Positions 8,496-16,979 are shown, numbered from the stretch's first letter. The stretch: DNA of 64,000 nt from Nocardioides sp. (GCF_030150155.1 NZ_JASLGR010000034.1:173358-237357), one strand, 5' to 3'. The notes: generated from the letters alone by a model not told the origin. Translations and numbers: made by a program.

Positions 8496-8505
8496 ACCCT
8501 AAGAT
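8496..8505. promoter_or_regulatory. Overlapping divergent -10 elements, asparaginase / cysC fusion
   Basis: The decamer ACCCTAAGAT contains TAGGGT on the minus strand (8501-8496) and TAAGAT on the plus strand (8500-8505). They share the self-complementary TA. The start codons at 8489 and 8513 are only 23 bp apart, so the two transcripts should be mutually exclusive at any moment. Confidence 0.6.
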
Positions 8506-8512
8506 CTGGGGC

Positions 8513-9949
8513 GTGAATCAGATCCATCCGGACCAGGCCACCATCGATGACCTCACCCTGGCGGCCGCCGGACTGATCCCTGGACCGGTGCCCGGCACCG
8601 AGGGGGTCGAGCTGGTCGACGAGGAGGGCGCACCGCTGGTGCTCGACGTCCTCCCGGCCGCTCCCGCCCGGGTGGCGCTGGTCGGGCACCTGCGTGACCG
8701 CAAGGCGACGCTGGCCGCGCTGGCCGCGCTTGCCGACGGGACCACGGCGCTGCCGATCCGGGCCGACGACCCGCGTCTGGCGGCCGTGCTCGCTCAGCTG
8801 GGCTCGCCCGAGGTGGTGACCGCGTCGCCGAAGCCGAGCGGCGGCCTGGTGGTCTTCTTCACCGGCCTGTCCGGCTCGGGCAAGTCGACGATCGCCCGGT
8901 CCCTGATGGCCTCCTACGACGCCGAGGGGGCGCTCTACACCTCCCTGGACGGCGATGTCGTACGCCGCAACCTCTCCGCCGGGCTGACCTTCAGCCGCGA
9001 GGACCGGGAGACCAACATCCGCCGGATCGGCTGGGTCGCCGCCGAGATCGCCCGCAACGGCGGCACCGCGATCTGCTCCCCGATCGCACCGTTCGACGAG
9101 ACCCGCCGCGACGTCCGCCGGATGGCCGAGGAGGCCGGTGCCCGCTTCGTGCTGGTCCACGTCGCCACCCCGCTGGCCGAGTGCGAGCGCCGCGACCGCA
9201 AGGGCCTGTACGCCAAGGCCCGCGCCGGGCAGATCCCCGAGTTCACCGGGATCTCCTCGCCCTACGAGGAGCCGACCGACGCCGACCTGGTGATCAACAC
9301 GGTCGACGTCCCCGTCGACGACGCCGTCGCGCAGGTGCGGGCCCTGATCGCTGCCACGCCAGTGGTCGGTACGTCGGCCACGGAGGGCTCCGGGGCGGTG
9401 TCCGGCTCCACCGGGCCGCTGAAGGTGCTCTTCGTCTGCACCGCCAACATCTGCCGCAGCCCGTTCATGGAGCTGACCGCCCGAGCGATGGCGACCCGGG
9501 CCGCCGGGGCCTCTGAGGCCGCCCCGATCGTGTTCGACTCCGCCGGCACGCTCGGCTTCGAGGCCCACGAGATGGACCCCACGATGGCCGCCACCCTCGA
9601 CGGCATCAGCGCCGGCGACTTCCGCAGCAAGCCGCTCACCCGCGCGCTGCTGGAGGAGGCCGACCTGGTGCTGACCGCCGAGGCCGGCCACCGCACCCGG
9701 ATCCTCGACGACCACCCCACCCTGTTCCGCAAGGTGCTGAGCCTGGGTCAGGCTGCCGATGGCGTGGAGCGGCTCGAGCCGGGGCTGGGCCGTGACGACG
9801 TACTCGCACAGCTGGCGCGGCATCGGGGCGCGGCGGGCAGCGAGAACGACATCGCGGACCCGTATCGGCGCGGTCCGGAGGCGGCACGGGCGTGCGCCGC
9901 GGAGATCACCCGCCGGCTCGGCGTGGTGATCCCGGCGCTGCTGCGCTGA
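8513..9949 (+). CDS. Adenylyl-sulfate kinase fused to a low-molecular-weight phosphatase
   Basis: A 478-residue, three-part protein. Residues 1 to about 112 are an uncharacterised N-terminal region (GTEGVELVDEEG, then ALVGHLRDRKAT) that may be a remnant of a sulfurylase or PUA-like domain. Residues 113-280 are an APS kinase with P-loop GLSGSGKST and the family blocks DGDVVRRNL, CSPIAPF and KARAGQIPEFTGI; it makes PAPS from APS. Residues about 303-478 are an LMW-PTP domain with the CX5R loop CTANICRS (Cys309, Arg315) and a late DPY general-acid Asp. GTG 8513 follows TAAGAT after 7 nt. The phosphatase target is unknown. Confidence 0.88.
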   Translation: MNQIHPDQATIDDLTLAAAGLIPGPVPGTEGVELVDEEGAPLVLDVLPAAPARVALVGHLRDRKATLAALAALADGTTALPIRADDPRLAAVLAQLGSPEVVTASPKPSGGLVVFFTGLSGSGKSTIARSLMASYDAEGALYTSLDGDVVRRNLSAGLTFSREDRETNIRRIGWVAAEIARNGGTAICSPIAPFDETRRDVRRMAEEAGARFVLVHVATPLAECERRDRKGLYAKARAGQIPEFTGISSPYEEPTDADLVINTVDVPVDDAVAQVRALIAATPVVGTSATEGSGAVSGSTGPLKVLFVCTANICRSPFMELTARAMATRAAGASEAAPIVFDSAGTLGFEAHEMDPTMAATLDGISAGDFRSKPLTRALLEEADLVLTAEAGHRTRILDDHPTLFRKVLSLGQAADGVERLEPGLGRDDVLAQLARHRGAAGSENDIADPYRRGPEAARACAAEITRRLGVVIPALLR

Positions 9950-10159
9950 GCAACCTCCGCGCACCTCGACGCGCGCTCGCTGAGGCTGGGCGCAGCCCTA
10001 GCTGGGCCGGGGCGAGTGCCGCTCCAGGTGCGGGCAGGCAGTCCCGTACTTCCGTCGACAGTCGGCCTTGCGGCGCCACTTCCGATACCAACGCATGCGT
10101 CAGAGTCTGGGCGTCGAAAGTGACGCGTGGGTGTCGACTTGTATTCGACGCCTTTGCTG

Positions 10160-10330
10160 TTACTCGATTGTGGATTTGAGGGTCCTGGGACGCTGCTCCG
10201 CCACCAGCGTTCGGTCTAGCCCACCCCGGGGCTCTGGACCAGCCAACGTCCTGCCGCAGAGCAGTCCGATGACAGCAGCAGTGCAGCACCACAGTCCGAG
10301 CCCCACGAGGGCTACCGCGATGATCACCAT
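10160..10330 (-). CDS. Possible 56-residue small membrane protein
   Basis: A short open frame with ATG 10330, TAA at 10160 and an AAGG-type ribosome site 7-8 nt upstream. The first 25 residues form one hydrophobic helix containing WCCTAAVIGLLCG. A polar, Arg-rich tail of about 30 residues follows. The rest of the 475-bp gap between the two flanking sulfur genes (9950-10159 and 10331-10424) shows no other credible gene. No family is recognised and the call depends on composition and the ribosome site. Confidence 0.4.
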   Translation of the reverse strand: MVIIAVALVGLGLWCCTAAVIGLLCGRTLAGPEPRGGLDRTLVAEQRPRTLKSTIE

Positions 10331-10424
10331 GACGGCACCTTCGGCCCGACGTCGCGACAGGTGAGCCGATCACCGCAGATCACGCCACCGGTCTATGCCA
10401 CCCGATGTCGGTAGGGTGACGCCC

Positions 10425-11195
10425 GTGCCTGACTCAGTGCCCGACTTCGCCTCCGACCACGACCTCGCCGCCTGGCTCGCCACGCAGGCCGGCGAGAGGC
10501 TGCTCTCCGTGCGTGCCGACTCCGGCCTGGAGGGCAAGGAGCTCAAGGACGCCGGCGACCAGGCCGCCCAGGTCGTCCTGGCCGACCTGCTGGCCGCGTT
10601 CGCACCCGAGGACGCCGTGCTCTCCGAGGAGGCCGCCGACTCCCCCGCCCGGCTCAGTGCCGAGCGGGTCTGGATCATCGACCCGGTCGACGGCACCCGC
10701 GAGTTCTCCGAGCCGCCGCGCGAGGACTGGGCGGTGCACGTCGCACTGTGGCAGTCCGGCGAGCTGGTCGCGGGCGCGGTGGCCCAGCCCGCCCTGGGCG
10801 AGGTCTTCACCACCGGCCCCGGCGCCCCGGTCGTCCCGGCCCGCACCGAGGGCCCGATCCGGATCGCCGTCTCCCGCTCGCGGCCGCCGGCCTTCGTCGC
10901 GCCGCTGGTCGAGGCACTCGGCGCCGAGGTGGTCCCGATGGGCTCGGCCGGGATCAAGGCCCTCTCCGTGGTCCGCGACGTCACCGACGTCTACGTGCAC
11001 GCCGGCGGCCAGTACGAGTGGGACTCGGCCGCCCCGGTGGCCGTGGCTCGCGCCGCGGGGCTGCACACCAGCCGGGTGGACGGGTCGGAGCTGATCTACA
11101 ACCAGTCCTCGCCGTACCTCCCCGACTTGCTGGTCTGCCGCCCGGAGTTCGCCGAGCGGGTCTTGGGCATCCTCGCCGGGCTCGACCTGCCCTGA
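10425..11195 (+). CDS. cysQ: 3'(2'),5'-bisphosphate nucleotidase (inositol monophosphatase fold)
   Basis: A 256-residue phosphatase of the IMPase superfamily, expected to hydrolyse PAP to AMP and so clear the by-product of PAPS use. The metal motif DPVDGTREF begins at Asp86 and a Glu pair LSEEAAD precedes it. The second motif EWDSAAPVAVA lies near the C-terminus. GTG 10425 is chosen over an upstream in-frame ATG at 10395 because TAGGGT (10412-10417) ends 7 nt before it. Context between the APS kinase and cysDN supports CysQ over a true inositol phosphatase. Confidence 0.82.
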   Translation: MPDSVPDFASDHDLAAWLATQAGERLLSVRADSGLEGKELKDAGDQAAQVVLADLLAAFAPEDAVLSEEAADSPARLSAERVWIIDPVDGTREFSEPPREDWAVHVALWQSGELVAGAVAQPALGEVFTTGPGAPVVPARTEGPIRIAVSRSRPPAFVAPLVEALGAEVVPMGSAGIKALSVVRDVTDVYVHAGGQYEWDSAAPVAVARAAGLHTSRVDGSELIYNQSSPYLPDLLVCRPEFAERVLGILAGLDLP

Positions 11196-11220
11196 CGGCC
11201 CGGCGTCCTAGACTCCCAGC

Positions 11221-12387
11221 GTGAAGATCGCGATCGCCGGAACCGGCTACGTAGGCCTGAGCAACGCCGTCATCCTCGCCCAGCACCACGAGGTCTGGGC
11301 CCTGGACCTCTCCGCGGAGAAGGTGGCGACGATCAACGACCGGCGCTCGCCGATCGAGGACGCCGAGCTCGACGAGTACCTCGCCACCCGAGACCTCACC
11401 CTGACCGCGACCCTGGACAAGGAGGCGGCCTACACCGGCGCGTCGTTCGTCGTGATCGCGACGCCGACGGACTACGACGAGCGCACCAACTACTTCAACA
11501 CCGCCTCGGTGGAGTCGGTGATCGCCGACGTCCTCACGATCGCCCCCGACGCGACGATGATCATCAAGTCCACCGTCCCGGTCGGCTTCACCGAGCGGAT
11601 GCGCACCGAGCACCCGGACGCCTCGATCATCTTCAGCCCGGAGTTCCTGCGCGAGGGCCGGGCGCTCTACGACAACCTGCACCCGAGCCGGATCGTGGTC
11701 GGCTCGCTCAGCCCCGAGGGCAAGCAGTTCGCCGACCTGCTACTCGAGGGCGCGATCGACGACGACGTCCCGGTGCTGTTCACGAACCCCACCGAGGCCG
11801 AGGCGATCAAGCTGTTCGCCAACACCTACCTCGCACTCCGGGTCGCCTACTTCAACGAGCTCGACACGTACGCCGCCCTGCACGGGCTCGACAGTGCGCA
11901 GATCATCGAGGGCGTCGGCCTCGACCCCCGGATCGGGTCGCACTACAACAACCCGTCGTTCGGGTACGGCGGCTACTGCCTGCCCAAGGACACCAAGCAG
12001 CTCCAGGCGAACTACCGCAACGTGCCGCAGAACCTGATCAGCGCGATCGTGGAGGCGAACACCACCCGCAAGGACTTCATCGCCGAGGACATCCTGCGCC
12101 GCAAGCCCGCCGTGGTCGGGGTCTACCGGCTGATCATGAAGGCCGGCTCGGACAACTTCCGGATGAGCTCCATCCAGGGCGTGATGAAGCGGATCAAGGC
12201 CAAGGGCGTCGAGGTCGTGATCTACGAACCGGCGATGACCGAGGACACCTTCTTCCACTCCGAGGTGATCCGCGACCTCGACGAGTTCAAGGCCCGCGCC
12301 GACGTGATCATCGCCAACCGCCGCACCGACGTGCTCGACGACGTGGCCGAGAAGGTCTACACCCGGGACATCTACGGCCGCGACTGA
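11221..12387 (+). CDS. ugd: UDP-glucose 6-dehydrogenase
   Basis: A 388-residue NAD-dependent dehydrogenase that oxidises UDP-glucose to UDP-glucuronate. It has AGTGYVG at the N-terminus, KSTVPVGFT, SPEFLREG, NTYLALRVAYFNE and the catalytic GGYCLPKD with Cys253. The length fits the short bacterial class. GTG 11221 follows TAGACT (11209-11214) after 6 nt. UDP-glucuronate would feed the surface polysaccharide. A 22-bp repeat array begins at the base right after the stop codon. A GDP-mannose dehydrogenase is less likely given the short length and FSPEFLREG pattern. Confidence 0.88.
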   Translation: MKIAIAGTGYVGLSNAVILAQHHEVWALDLSAEKVATINDRRSPIEDAELDEYLATRDLTLTATLDKEAAYTGASFVVIATPTDYDERTNYFNTASVESVIADVLTIAPDATMIIKSTVPVGFTERMRTEHPDASIIFSPEFLREGRALYDNLHPSRIVVGSLSPEGKQFADLLLEGAIDDDVPVLFTNPTEAEAIKLFANTYLALRVAYFNELDTYAALHGLDSAQIIEGVGLDPRIGSHYNNPSFGYGGYCLPKDTKQLQANYRNVPQNLISAIVEANTTRKDFIAEDILRRKPAVVGVYRLIMKAGSDNFRMSSIQGVMKRIKAKGVEVVIYEPAMTEDTFFHSEVIRDLDEFKARADVIIANRRTDVLDDVAEKVYTRDIYGRD

Positions 12388-12482
12388 CCGACTTCCGGGT
12401 TCACCACGCGCGAGATCCGGGTTCACCACCGCCGACTTCCGGGTTCACCACGCGCGAGATCCGGGTTCCGCACCGTCGAGAT
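12388..12482 (+). repeat. 22-bp tandem repeat array A
   Basis: Four good copies and one decayed copy of a 22-bp unit, with core CCGGGTTCACCACC. Copies start at 12388, 12410, 12432 and 12454. Two forms alternate at the 5' end of the unit, CCGACTT and GCGAGAT. The array starts at the base after the ugd stop codon and reads in the direction of ugd. There are no spacers, so it is not CRISPR. Same family as the arrays at 39140, 39353 and 52232. Confidence 0.85.
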
Positions 12483-12509
12483 CCCACGTCGCAACGTCCC
12501 CTGCTCGCT

Positions 12510-12527
12510 CTCTAAAAATGTTAGAGT
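12510..12527 (+). promoter_or_regulatory. Promoter with embedded inverted repeat, 12534 gene
   Basis: CTCTAA (12510-12515) and TTAGAG (12521-12526) form an inverted repeat around 5 nt. The second arm contains TAGAGT (12522-12527), a -10 hexamer 6 nt before the ATG. The same TTAGAGTAGTT string recurs in the hairpin after this gene, so it is a candidate operator. Confidence 0.5.
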
Positions 12528-12533
12528 AGTTCG

Positions 12534-13943
12534 ATGTACGGCGCCGAGGTCGACCAACTGATCGCCAGCCACCCTGCCGATTTGATCAGCGCCTTGGCGG
12601 CACTCCCCGAGGGCCAATGGTTCGAGCGAAAGTCGGGACGGATCAAGCCTCGCGACCTCGCCAAGGTCGAGGTCGCGATGGCCAATGCCGAAGGCGGCTG
12701 CATCGTCATCGGAGTCCATGACGGAAGATTCGACCCTGCCACCGCACCTCAGATCAACGACCTGCGCCAAGCCGCCATCGAGTTCACACGACCGCCCGTC
12801 CGCGCCCGCCTCGAGCAGATCGACCTCGACCAGGAAGACGCTCACGGCAGCCTGCTCATCGTCCGAGTCGACCCCGGCGACCACGTTCACGAGTTGGATA
12901 ATGGAGATGCGTTCCTGCGCGTCGGGGACGAATCGAAGCGCCTGGGGTTCACACTGCGCCAGGAACTCGAGTTCGATCGGGGCGCTGCGCCGTTTGACGG
13001 CACACCCGTGTCGGCGATTCTCGCCGATGTCGACACCGCCCCAGCGAGGGCGTACCAGGAGCAGCTCGGCTCGTCCTCCGTCCCCGACATGCTCGCCGCC
13101 CGCGGACTGACTGGACTCAACGGGGAGTTGACTGTAGCCGCGTATCTGCTTTTCGCGGATCATCCGCAGCGAAAGTACCCCCACGCCCTGGTCCGCGTGC
13201 TGCGATATCACGACATCGAACGAGGGTCCGGTCGCGGCCAGAACCTCGATGACGCCTCGGACATCCGGTGCGAAGGCTCTATCCCCCAACAGATCGAGCA
13301 AGCACGCGAGGTAATCGCCCGCCTCGTCCCCACGCGCCGCGCCCTCGGCGATCAAGGACGCTTCGCTGGTCACCCGATCATCCCCGAGGATGCCTGGCTG
13401 GAGGGCCTGGTCAACGCCGTCATCCACCGGTCCTACAGCGCCGCCGGTGATCACATCCGGGTTGAGATCTTTCCCAATCGGATCGAAATCTCGAGCCCGG
13501 GCCGGTTCCCAGGCTTGGGAAACCCAGATAGTCCACTCGAAATCCGGCGCTATGCCCGCAACCCCCGGATCGCCCGTGTCTGCGCGGATCTCGGCTTCGC
13601 TCAAGAGCTGGGCGAGGGAATCCGTCGCATCTTCGACGAGATGCAAAGCCGAGGGCTGGTCGACCCGATCTACACCCAGACCCAGACATCGGTGCGCCTC
13701 GTTCTCTCGGCTACCGATGCCATCCCCCAGGCCCTCCGCGACGAGCTGGCACCGGGGGCGTTACGTTTGCTGGACACCATTCGCCCCGTCGGCCGCCCCC
13801 TCGGAACAGGACAGATCGAGGAGTTGTCCGGGCTGACGCGGCCTACCGTGATCCGCCACCTCAATGCCTTACGAGAGGCCGGTCTCGTTCGATGGGAGGG
13901 CCAATCCTCCCGTGACCCGAGGGCAGTCTGGGAGGTCCTCTAA
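12534..13943 (+). CDS. AlbA_2-domain, ATPase-like winged-helix regulator (COG2865 type)
   Basis: A 469-residue protein. Residues 1-130 form an AlbA_2/Schlafen-AAA-like domain (WFERKSGR, NAEGGCIVIGVHDG). The middle has a linker to a histidine-kinase-like ATP-binding domain (EGLVNAVIHRSY, then EISSPGRFPG). The last 70 residues form a winged helix (GTGQIEELSGLTRPTVIRHLNAL). Proteins of this type are predicted DNA-binding regulators often found near mobile or defence genes. ATG 12534 is probably leaderless after TAGAGT. The gene is bracketed by copies of TTAGAGTAGTT, which suggests autoregulation. Target and biological role are unknown. Confidence 0.75.
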   Translation: MYGAEVDQLIASHPADLISALAALPEGQWFERKSGRIKPRDLAKVEVAMANAEGGCIVIGVHDGRFDPATAPQINDLRQAAIEFTRPPVRARLEQIDLDQEDAHGSLLIVRVDPGDHVHELDNGDAFLRVGDESKRLGFTLRQELEFDRGAAPFDGTPVSAILADVDTAPARAYQEQLGSSSVPDMLAARGLTGLNGELTVAAYLLFADHPQRKYPHALVRVLRYHDIERGSGRGQNLDDASDIRCEGSIPQQIEQAREVIARLVPTRRALGDQGRFAGHPIIPEDAWLEGLVNAVIHRSYSAAGDHIRVEIFPNRIEISSPGRFPGLGNPDSPLEIRRYARNPRIARVCADLGFAQELGEGIRRIFDEMQSRGLVDPIYTQTQTSVRLVLSATDAIPQALRDELAPGALRLLDTIRPVGRPLGTGQIEELSGLTRPTVIRHLNALREAGLVRWEGQSSRDPRAVWEVL

Positions 13944-13994
13944 CTACTCTCAATTACTCTAACACTAAAATTTTTAGAGTAGTTGAGAGTAGTT
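13942..13994. terminator. Large hairpin between convergent genes
   Basis: Arms at 13942-13962 and 13974-13994 are 21 bp with one mismatch, around an 11-nt loop. The arms overlap the stop codons of both convergent genes. They contain the string TTAGAGTAGTT also found in the promoter at 12521-12531. It can act as a bidirectional terminator, an operator, or both. Confidence 0.75.
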
Positions 13995-14626
13995 CAGTCC
14001 CACCCGAGCGGTGCCGACCCGACCTGCACCAGCCGAGCCAATGCCTCGATCTGATCGGGCCCGAGCCGGTCTCGATGGAAGCCTGCCGAGGCGAGCAGCG
14101 TCGAGGCCTTGTGCGCCTGCCCGACCGAGACCTCGGCGACCGCTGCGAGCGCCCGCAGTGAGCCGTCGCGCACCGACGGATCGGCGATCAACGCCTCGAT
14201 CACCCGCGCATTGGCAGGGGTCAGCAAGCTGACCGACCGGACCGGCGGCCCCACCTGGGCGGGGGCGGCAGGACGAGGTCTGCCCGAGACCTCGAGGAGC
14301 ACCATGCCGAAGCGGATCGCCATGTTCCCGACCGAGTCCGCCCAGGCAACGCCCGCCTCGGAGAGCCGGCGCCCCATCGTCGTACTGATCCAGGGCGCCA
14401 CCACCATGCCGCCACGGTCCGCGCGCGCTGCCAGGACCCGCTCCATCCGCACCCGTTCCATGACGTGTACGGCGAACCGCTGGCGGGATCCTCCCCAGCG
14501 CAGGGCGATGGTGGCGTCGGCGTCGGCGGCCGAGAGCGGGGAGTTCTCCAGGCGGACCGAGCACTCCGGCCCGGCGCTCTCGATGTGTCGGCGGACGGCC
14601 TCCATCAGGTCGTTCACATCAACCAT
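13994..14626 (-). CDS. AbiEi-like winged-helix protein
   Basis: A 210-residue protein whose layout resembles the AbiEi-type antitoxin family: a middle stretch of the form VVAPWIS...LSEAGVAWADSVGNMAIRFG, an RPRPAA linker, then a winged-helix region (VIEALIADPSVRDGSLRALAAVAEVS). Start ATG 14626 follows TATTAT (14638-14633) after 6 nt, which suggests a leaderless mRNA and rules out the longer frame from 14689. No nucleotidyltransferase partner lies downstream; instead the gene converges on the AlbA_2 regulator. It could be an orphan antitoxin, a regulator, or part of a different two-gene unit. Confidence 0.5.
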   Translation of the reverse strand: MVDVNDLMEAVRRHIESAGPECSVRLENSPLSAADADATIALRWGGSRQRFAVHVMERVRMERVLAARADRGGMVVAPWISTTMGRRLSEAGVAWADSVGNMAIRFGMVLLEVSGRPRPAAPAQVGPPVRSVSLLTPANARVIEALIADPSVRDGSLRALAAVAEVSVGQAHKASTLLASAGFHRDRLGPDQIEALARLVQVGSAPLGWD

Positions 14627-14701
14627 GTGTTCATAATATCTGAACAAATCAGACCCGTGAACAAAGTGGCCCCACACGTCGTCTGGCACAGGTCAGGCCG
14701 C

Positions 14702-14707
14702 TAGGGT
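14702..14707 (+). promoter_or_regulatory. -10 element of cysDN
   Basis: TAGGGT ends 7 nt before the cysD ATG, giving a probable leaderless cysD-cysN mRNA. Confidence 0.5.
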
Positions 14708-14714
14708 CGGGCTC

Positions 14715-15629
14715 ATGTCCGCGACCCACTCCGACTATCGGCTGAGCCAGCTCGACCAGCTCGAGGCCGAGTCGATCCACATCTTCCGCGAGGTGGCCGC
14801 CGAGTTCGAGCGGCCCGTCCTCATGTTCAGCGGCGGCAAGGACAGCATCGTGATGATGCGTCTGGCCGAGAAGGCGTTCTACCCCGCGAAGATCCCGTTC
14901 CCCGTCCTCCAGGTCGACACCGGCTACGACTTCGACGAGGTCCTCGCGACCCGTGACGCCTGGGTCGACCGCCTCGGCGCGAAGCTCATCGTCGCCAGCG
15001 TCGAGGAGGCGATCAAGAACGGCATCGTCGTCGACGACGGCAAGACGCCGCGCAACCGCCTCCAGATCGGCACGCTGCTCAACGCCCTGGAGGAGGGCCA
15101 GTTCACGGCCGCCTTCGGTGGCGGTCGCCGCGACGAGGAGAAGGCCCGCGCCAAGGAGCGGGTCTACTCCCACCGCGACGAGTTCGGCCAGTGGGACCCG
15201 AAGAACCAGCGCCCCGAGCTCTGGTCGCTCTACAACGGGCGGCTGCACGAGGGCGAGCACATGCGGATCTTCCCGATCAGCAACTGGACCGAGCTCGACA
15301 TCTGGGACTACATCGGTCGCGAGGGCATCGAGATCCCGAGCATCTACTACTCCCACCAGCGCCGGGTGTTCGAGCGCGACGGGATGCTGCTCTCGGAGAC
15401 GCCGTACAACCCCTGCCGCCCCGGCGAGGTCGTCGAGGAGCGCACCGTCCGCTTCCGCACCGTCGGCGACATCACCCTCACCGGCTGCGTCGAGAGCACC
15501 GCCGGCACCATCGACGAGATCATCGACGAGGTCGCCACCGCCCGGGTGACCGAGCGCGGCGCGACCCGCGGTGACGACAAGTTCAGCGAGGCGGCTATGG
15601 AAGACCGCAAGAAGGAGGGCTACTTCTGA
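14715..15629 (+). CDS. cysD: Sulfate adenylyltransferase subunit 2
   Basis: A 304-residue PP-loop ATP pyrophosphatase subunit that, with CysN, makes APS from sulfate and ATP in the cytosol. The PP-loop SGGKDS is at 39-44. LQVDTGYDFDEV, FGGGRRDEEKARAKER and the C-terminal EDRKKEGYF tail are typical of CysD, and length is normal. Its TGA overlaps the cysN ATG by one base, so translation is coupled. The APS kinase is not fused to CysN here but sits 6 kb upstream in the phosphatase fusion. Confidence 0.95.
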   Translation: MSATHSDYRLSQLDQLEAESIHIFREVAAEFERPVLMFSGGKDSIVMMRLAEKAFYPAKIPFPVLQVDTGYDFDEVLATRDAWVDRLGAKLIVASVEEAIKNGIVVDDGKTPRNRLQIGTLLNALEEGQFTAAFGGGRRDEEKARAKERVYSHRDEFGQWDPKNQRPELWSLYNGRLHEGEHMRIFPISNWTELDIWDYIGREGIEIPSIYYSHQRRVFERDGMLLSETPYNPCRPGEVVEERTVRFRTVGDITLTGCVESTAGTIDEIIDEVATARVTERGATRGDDKFSEAAMEDRKKEGYF

Positions 15630-16900
15630 TGGCCACCACCATCGCGTCAGGCGGCATGGACCTGCTTCGCTTCGCCACCGCCGGCTCCGTCGACGACGGC
15701 AAGTCGACCCTGATCGGGCGCCTGCTGCTCGACTCCAAGGCGATCTTCGACGACCAGCTCGAGGCGGTCGAGCGCACCAGCGAGGCCAAGGGCCACGACT
15801 ACACCGACCTGTCACTGCTGACCGACGGCCTGCGCTCCGAGCGCGAGCAGGGCATCACCATCGACGTCGCCTACCGCTACTTCGCGACACCGAAGCGCAA
15901 GTTCATCATCGCCGACACCCCCGGGCACGTGCAGTACACCCGGAACATGGTCACCGGTGCCTCCACCGCCGACCTCGGCCTCGTCCTGGTCGACGCCCGC
16001 CACGGGCTGACCGAGCAGTCCCGCCGGCACGCCGTGCTGCTCTCCCTGCTGCGGGTCCCCCACCTGGTGCTGTGCATCAACAAGATGGACCTGGTCGACT
16101 ACGACCAGGAGGTCTACGACCGGATCCAGGCCGAGTTCACCGCCTTCACCACGAAGCTCAACGTCCCCGACCTCGAGGTCATTCCGATCTCGGCACTCCA
16201 GGGCGACAACGTGGTCGAGCGGTCGAAGAACATGGACTGGTACTCCGGTCCGACGCTGATGCACCACCTGGAGAACGTCCACGTCGCCTCCGACCGTGAC
16301 CTGGTCGACGTACGGTTCCCGGTGCAGTACGTCGTGCGGCCCCACTCCGACGAGTTCCACGACTACCGCGGCTACGCCGGACAGGTGGCCGGCGGCGTGC
16401 TCAAGGCCGGCGACGAGGTGATCGTGCTGCCCAGCGGCATGACGTCGACGATCGAGGGCATCGACCTGTTCGACTCCGAGGTCGCCCAGGCGTTCCCGCC
16501 GATGAGCGTCACGATCCGCCTGACCGACGACGTGGACGTGAGCCGAGGCGACATGATCGCCCGGATCAAGAACGCCCCGGAGCCGACCCAGGATATCGAC
16601 GCGATGGTCTGCTGGATGACCAACGCCCCGCTCAAGCCGCGCCAGAAGCTGGCGATCAAGCACACCACCCGCAGCGCCCGCGCGCTGATCAAGGACGTGC
16701 AGTACCGGCTCGACGTCAACACCCTGCACCGCGACCAGGACACCCACGAGCTCGGGCTCAACGAGATCGGCCGCGTCCAGCTGCGCACCACCGCGCCACT
16801 GCTGGCCGACCCCTACTCGAAGAACCGCACCACCGGCTCCTTCATCCTGATCGACGAGGCGACCGGCGTCACCGTCGGCGCCGGCATGATCAACGGCTGA
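15629..16900 (+). CDS. cysN: Sulfate adenylyltransferase subunit 1 (GTPase)
   Basis: A 423-residue translation-factor-like GTPase that drives APS formation with CysD. The P-loop GSVDDGKST is at 19-27, followed by GITIDVAYRYF, DTPGH and NKMD. C-terminal beta-barrel domains follow. It lacks a C-terminal APS kinase, unlike many CysNC proteins, which agrees with the separate kinase at 8513. It is translationally coupled to cysD and closed by a strong hairpin 34 bp after the stop. Confidence 0.95.
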   Translation: MATTIASGGMDLLRFATAGSVDDGKSTLIGRLLLDSKAIFDDQLEAVERTSEAKGHDYTDLSLLTDGLRSEREQGITIDVAYRYFATPKRKFIIADTPGHVQYTRNMVTGASTADLGLVLVDARHGLTEQSRRHAVLLSLLRVPHLVLCINKMDLVDYDQEVYDRIQAEFTAFTTKLNVPDLEVIPISALQGDNVVERSKNMDWYSGPTLMHHLENVHVASDRDLVDVRFPVQYVVRPHSDEFHDYRGYAGQVAGGVLKAGDEVIVLPSGMTSTIEGIDLFDSEVAQAFPPMSVTIRLTDDVDVSRGDMIARIKNAPEPTQDIDAMVCWMTNAPLKPRQKLAIKHTTRSARALIKDVQYRLDVNTLHRDQDTHELGLNEIGRVQLRTTAPLLADPYSKNRTTGSFILIDEATGVTVGAGMING

Positions 16901-16933
16901 TCACCCTCCGGCGGCGCGCTGCCGCAGCGAGAC

Positions 16934-16979
16934 CGACGAGAACGGCCCTTTTCCGCGAGGTGAAGGGCCGTTCTCGTCG
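16934..16979. terminator. Bidirectional terminator cysN/vapC
   Basis: Perfect 17-bp arms at 16934-16950 and 16963-16979 around a 12-nt loop, lying between the convergent cysN and vapC stops. Confidence 0.85.

Noticed and set aside
13500..13993. An AbiEii nucleotidyltransferase toxin next to the AbiEi-like gene
   Set aside because: No such gene is present on either strand; the neighbour is the convergent AlbA_2 regulator.
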